A stretch of DNA of 64,000 bases from positions 496,479 to 560,478 of the forward strand of contig CM049321.1 of NCBI GenBank assembly GCA_026874595.1. The letters run 5' to 3'. Under the pieces are notes generated by a model. That model had not been told where the DNA came from, did no database searches, and worked only from the letters and a program-made list of their open reading frames with translations. The DNA is from Sipunculus nudus. Taxonomy: Eukaryota; Annelida; Sipuncula; Golfingiida; Sipunculidae. How positions within the stretch are numbered: the stretch's first letter is position 1; each line of letters starts with the position of its first letter. Below are positions 59,810 through 64,000 of this stretch, in pieces. The position numbers were made by a program, and so were the translations under genes.

Positions 59810-61500
59810 ACACTATATGAAATACCTGCATCACGAAGAAGTCACTATGCACTATGCCTATTCCTTCGTAAGGTGCTCACATATGGACTGTTGACTATCA
59901 ATTGTCGCAGTATATCGTTGAGTACATCCTGCACCGTTGACATACCATGTAGCATAAAAAAGATAAATAATGGACCGTGCAAGGTATGCGCTTATCAAAC
60001 TGGGGCGACCGGTGTTAAAAGTGCACGCTAGCGGATGAGAAATGTCACTTATCTTTGCGAGGTCGTGATGGCGGGGCATTAGCTGGCGCAGACACCGCCA
60101 TGTTATGATACTGATTCATCACATACACCTCGGTCACGGAGGACGTGTTTTATACCTGTGTGGCCTGTGTGCCTGGCACTGATACAAAGGCCGTCGCATT
60201 TGATCACTATGGAGTAAATCACTGTGTAAATATTATTCACATCTGCAAGAAAAAGGTCAAACTTTAGACCTTACTTCCACCTCATAAGCGACACCAGCCG
60301 GCGATGACTGAAACTTTTTGTTCGGTATCGTTTTATTGAAAAGTAAAGATCACATTTTGTGCAACCTCATATGGCATAAGTAAAAGTCTAATGGCAAGGT
60401 TCCTGTCGGAAGTTCTGGCATTTGAGGTTTTGGGCGTGGTCCAAAAAGAGCGCTATTCCGCCTTAAATCTGCCGATACATATCCCCTCATACATACTCTC
60501 TCAGCAGATTTGCGTATCGAACCCTGTCAAATTAATTTCTTTCAGTTTCTCGAAAACCACTCAAGGGGGCTGCCATTTTGCGTTCACACTTAAACCTTAG
60601 AACTACCAATGAACCTACTCATGACACGCGATGCGCATAAACATCGGAAGTTTTGTTGTGCCACATTCATATTGTAGTCCCTTCATGGGGGCACGTTTAA
60701 CTCTTCACAGAACACATAACATCAAACAACAGATATGGAAGACTTATGGAAAACTCTTCCTCTAACGGAAATGGTTTAAATACTGAGGAACATAAGATGA
60801 GGGTTTACACGAATGAGCATATTTGATTTATTGATTTATAATGTGAAACATAACGTTTGGCCAGAATAAACCAAGGTACATTCCATGCGTCTGTTATAAA
60901 AGGCATGGCAAGAAAATCCGGCCAGGTACCAGTCTATTTATGTGCATATTTGTGAGCCAAATATATATTTACCAAACCTTTTAACAAAGTAGTGCCATCG
61001 TATATGCAAAGCACGCAAGTGGCCTTCACAGTGGCGTGACTAACACTATGGGATCTTACAAGCGCTTGCTAGGTTTCTCACTATCCAGGGCCCCCGTTGT
61101 AAAAAGGCTCATCAACATCTACAAACCAGGTGGCTCTTTTCTGTTGCCATGACACAGTACATGGTATCAATAACACTTCATTAAACGCATGATAGTCATA
61201 TACCACTACTTAGTATGACAGCATTACAAGGTCACGAACGTCGCGTGAGGGATCATCACCGGTTAGTGAAGGAAAACAAATATTCCCGAGTGAAAAGACG
61301 ATGTTCTCTCGTGCACATGTTGATGGAATTTACTTCATCTTGTCTGATCGTCACGGACATTCGCTTAAGTCATTTACAAATTTAACTAGCTGGTGGGGAG
61401 AGTGAAACACTGGCCATTCATTACGACCTGTCCGATAAGACGAGCGATCCGATAGCGAAGATCAATACATGTTTCATTGATCCGTTGTTGTCATCACACC
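59810..61500. other. Likely 5' region of the NLR gene; no exon identified
   Basis: A noncoding first exon and promoter for the minus-strand NLR gene are expected here or beyond, but none can be placed. Short frames on both strands are unsupported. Confidence 0.3.
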
Positions 61501-61504
61501 CAAT

Positions 61505-61565
61505 TCGATTAAACACACACACATACACACACATATACATGTATACACACACATATATATATGAA
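61505..61565. repeat. CA/TA-rich microsatellite
   Basis: ACACACACACATACACACAC followed by ACATATATATATG-type sequence. Confidence 0.8.
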
Positions 61566-62070
61566 ACATTGATATAATATCATACATATATATAAAGTAG
61601 AATTTGATTTTATTGTTTCGTTTATTTATAATTTTAACATTTCTTATTTTAAAGCGTTATAAATATATTGATAGCTAATAATCCAAAATGATCATATAAT
61701 TATTTATTTATCTTATATCGTTCATATTTATTTTATGCTTTTATATTATAATATATAGTATAAAAAATATAAATATATGATCAATAAATTATATCTTATA
61801 TATTTATATACATAATACGATAATATATTACATAAATACATGATATAAAATAAATTTTTTATATTACTTATATATATTTATAAGTATTAGAATTAATTTA
61901 ATAAATAAACATTAACACTGAAATATTTTATCTTATTTATAAATATTTAGGAAACTTTGAACGTTGTTTTAAAAAATTTCAGTGAACATCAAATATAAAG
62001 ATAATTTAAATATTCAGATCCTCATGAGAGGATCGAGCACTTGAAGTTTCGATGAATGCATTCAGACATG
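61566..62070. other. Extremely AT-rich stretch
   Basis: 61600-61930 is almost entirely A and T (TATATTATAATATATAGTAT and similar). No frame or defined repeat. Confidence 0.7.
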
Positions 62071-62073
62071 GGG

Positions 62074-62226
62074 TAATAGTAATAAGTAATAGTAATCGTA
62101 ATAGATTGTTGCAGCTTTTTCCATGTAAAAGTAATAGTAATAGTAATAGACTCAAAAATTTGAGCTGTAATAGTAAGAGTAATAGAAACAGGAGGCAAAG
62201 TAATAGAGTAATACATATTACTTTCT
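62074..62226. repeat. (AGTAAT)n-type microsatellite
   Basis: Imperfect repeats of AGTAAT (AATAGTAATAAGTAATAGTA, AAGTAATAGTAATAGTAATA) broken by unique sequence at about 62108-62128. Confidence 0.8.
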
Positions 62227-62229
62227 ATT

Positions 62230-62833
62230 ACTTCCTGTGAGCCACTTGATCATGAAGCATATCAGCAAATAATGCTGAACAGACTAAGTTCTTGTCCAGT
62301 AATTGCCCAGGATGTGCCTATTGTTGAGGCAAGCACGGGCCAGCTGCCTCATTGTTGGTGACCACTGTTGCTAATTACATAAGAGTACTGGGCAGAGCAG
62401 GTCACAGCCAAATAGGTAACCTGGCACAATCTGACCTTTGATTAGTAAACCATGGATAAAAAGAGGCATGTTTGATGTAAAGAGACAGATAAATTGTGTA
62501 TTATTATTGTGACATGTACATCTTATCTCACATCCATCAATCCATATGCATATTCTGAAATGTACCTAAATTTGTTTTCACTAGCCAGTTTGTATTTTAT
62601 TCATACAGATTGCAATAACACACAATCAAGAAAAATATGATATGAAACCAAATACAGTGCAGACCCAAAATGTTCATTTAAGCTTATGGTGTTTTCACTA
62701 CCTATAAAGTATTGAAGCCTACAATGCTATAAACTCATATCAGTACTAGAATCACTTGGATTAAGTCATACTGCAGGCACATGTATTATCTAGTTAATTT
62801 ATATTTATATATTGTATATTGTATTGTATATTG

Positions 62834-62867
<34 letters not shown>

Positions 62868-64000
62868 TTCTTTTAAAACTATTCTTTTAATACTTGTCTG
62901 TTATTTCATAGTACCAATTTTGCAGACCTTTATTCAGTATCTTATATTATGTTAATTTATATTTTGAAAATTAAATGAACCATTTTTTTCACGATATTAA
63001 CTTATTTGATTATATTATATGAGAATATAAGTAACTGTTAATATTTTATTATTTAATATCTGAATTTTGATTTCAAATAATTAGATCCTGTTATGTACAC
63101 AATTTAAAGTACAAGATTGTTTAATACCAAATTTATCATGAAAGTGATTTAAATAATATTTTATTTGTTTTGTAAAATTGATGTTAGTTTAAATCACTAT
63201 CCATATTCCTAAATTATCCTATGCTGGTTTTGCTGCAATGAAGAAGGGCATGCTATCAAAATTGTAAAGTTTACCACCTCTCTGTTCACTCTCAAGATGT
63301 ACTATGTGAGGGAATAAAACATGGCATCACATCCAAATGAACATATACACCCGAGAAGATGGGGTACTTTTGTCTCCAGTTTGGTTCTGTCCAGAATCTT
63401 GACGTAAACCGTATTTTTATTGGATGTATTTATAAGGATTGGGAAACAGGACACAGGCCTACATAAATTCCTCTCCTGATGCATACAGAAAGGACTAAAC
63501 TGTCAGCTTTGATACTAAATAATAATATGCAATAATCATGAATAATTCCTCTGCAGACAATTTTTAGATACACTGAAAATCTTTATTTATTAACTATGAA
63601 AAAGAAGATTAAATCTAAACGGAAGTATGAACTTTAAAATAAATTTATGTGAAATATATATGAAAATAATATAAAATGTACAAGTAAACATATAATTATA
63701 AATCAACATTTTACATATGCCAGGGCCTTTACAATAGGTTGCTTTTAAATTACATTTATTCAAGATTTCCTACAACTATCTTATAATTTCGACTTGAAAC
63801 ACCCTAATAACGATCATTGAGGTTTAAAAAAAAACAGAACTAAAGAAGCTGAAACAATTAAGATCTCCTGTATCATTAGACCTCTTGTAAATGACAGACA
63901 TAGTATAAGAAAATTGTGCAGGTAACTGGATGATATAGGTGCTTGTAATATTATTTAAACATGTGATTGTAGTGCTAGTTTATAGCACTCATGGCTGCGC
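62230..64000. other. Intergenic or far upstream, no gene recognised
   Basis: AT-rich; one TA microsatellite at 62822-62868. The frame at 63302-63484 (-) has no recognisable features. Confidence 0.4.

Noticed and set aside
62022-62240. Ser/Ile/Thr and Ser/Asn-rich frames on both strands
   Set aside because: Direct translations of the AGTAAT microsatellite.
1-64000. CRISPR arrays, operons, rRNA genes
   Set aside because: Nothing of the kind is visible; spliced genes and retroelements show animal nuclear DNA.

Overview
This is an AT-rich, intron-rich, repeat-dense piece of animal nuclear DNA. The gene content (a C-type lectin receptor with a ZU5-type tail and a tandem-CARD NACHT-LRR receptor), the tRNA-derived SINEs, an L1/Tx1-like LINE and tandem repeats of about 160 bp inside dispersed elements fit a marine or freshwater invertebrate, most likely a bivalve mollusc. 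That assignment is inference; no single sequence here proves it. Almost all short open frames in the window are chance frames or read through repeats.

Layout. 1-3535: a DNA element with terminal inverted repeats of about 430 bp and no transposase. 4.4-4.85 kb: remnant of a non-LTR reverse transcriptase. 5.67-5.75 kb: palindromic TGACGT(G)TATACACGTCA motifs. 7.04-8.41 kb: two minisatellites. 10.8-12.6, 16.8-19.6, 21.0-21.5 and 25.0-26.8 kb: copies of a tandem-repeat-bearing element family (monomers near 335 bp and near 158 bp) with a shared start and a shared hairpin end. 20.3-20.9 kb: an inverted pair of tRNA-derived sequences. 25.0-26.0 kb: a 409-bp direct duplication whose junction holds about 174 bp of filler also found at 28.7 kb. 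29.9-30.8 kb: a LINE ORF1. 32.2-33.3 kb: tandem monomers of about 300 bp directly upstream of a decayed LINE ORF2 (33.8-37.4 kb) with a poly(A) tail.

The two real genes occupy the right half. On the + strand (38896-47565), twelve exons with fully consistent phases encode a predicted 730-residue type I membrane protein: signal peptide, two C-type lectin-like domains, one membrane segment, and a cytoplasmic ZU5 plus UPA-like region with no death domain. On the - strand (58870-49560), seven exons, again with consistent phases, encode a predicted 1089-residue intracellular receptor: CARD, linker, CARD, spacer, NACHT, LRRs (a NOD2-like order). The genes converge tail to tail with 2.0 kb between their stops. 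ZU5/UPA and CARD modules both belong to death-fold signalling, so the pair could be a linked innate-immune locus; co-function is inference only. A duplication of about 0.35 kb has copied the first coding exon's splice acceptor and start codon of the NLR gene. From 59.9 kb to the end I see no gene, only AT-rich sequence and microsatellites.
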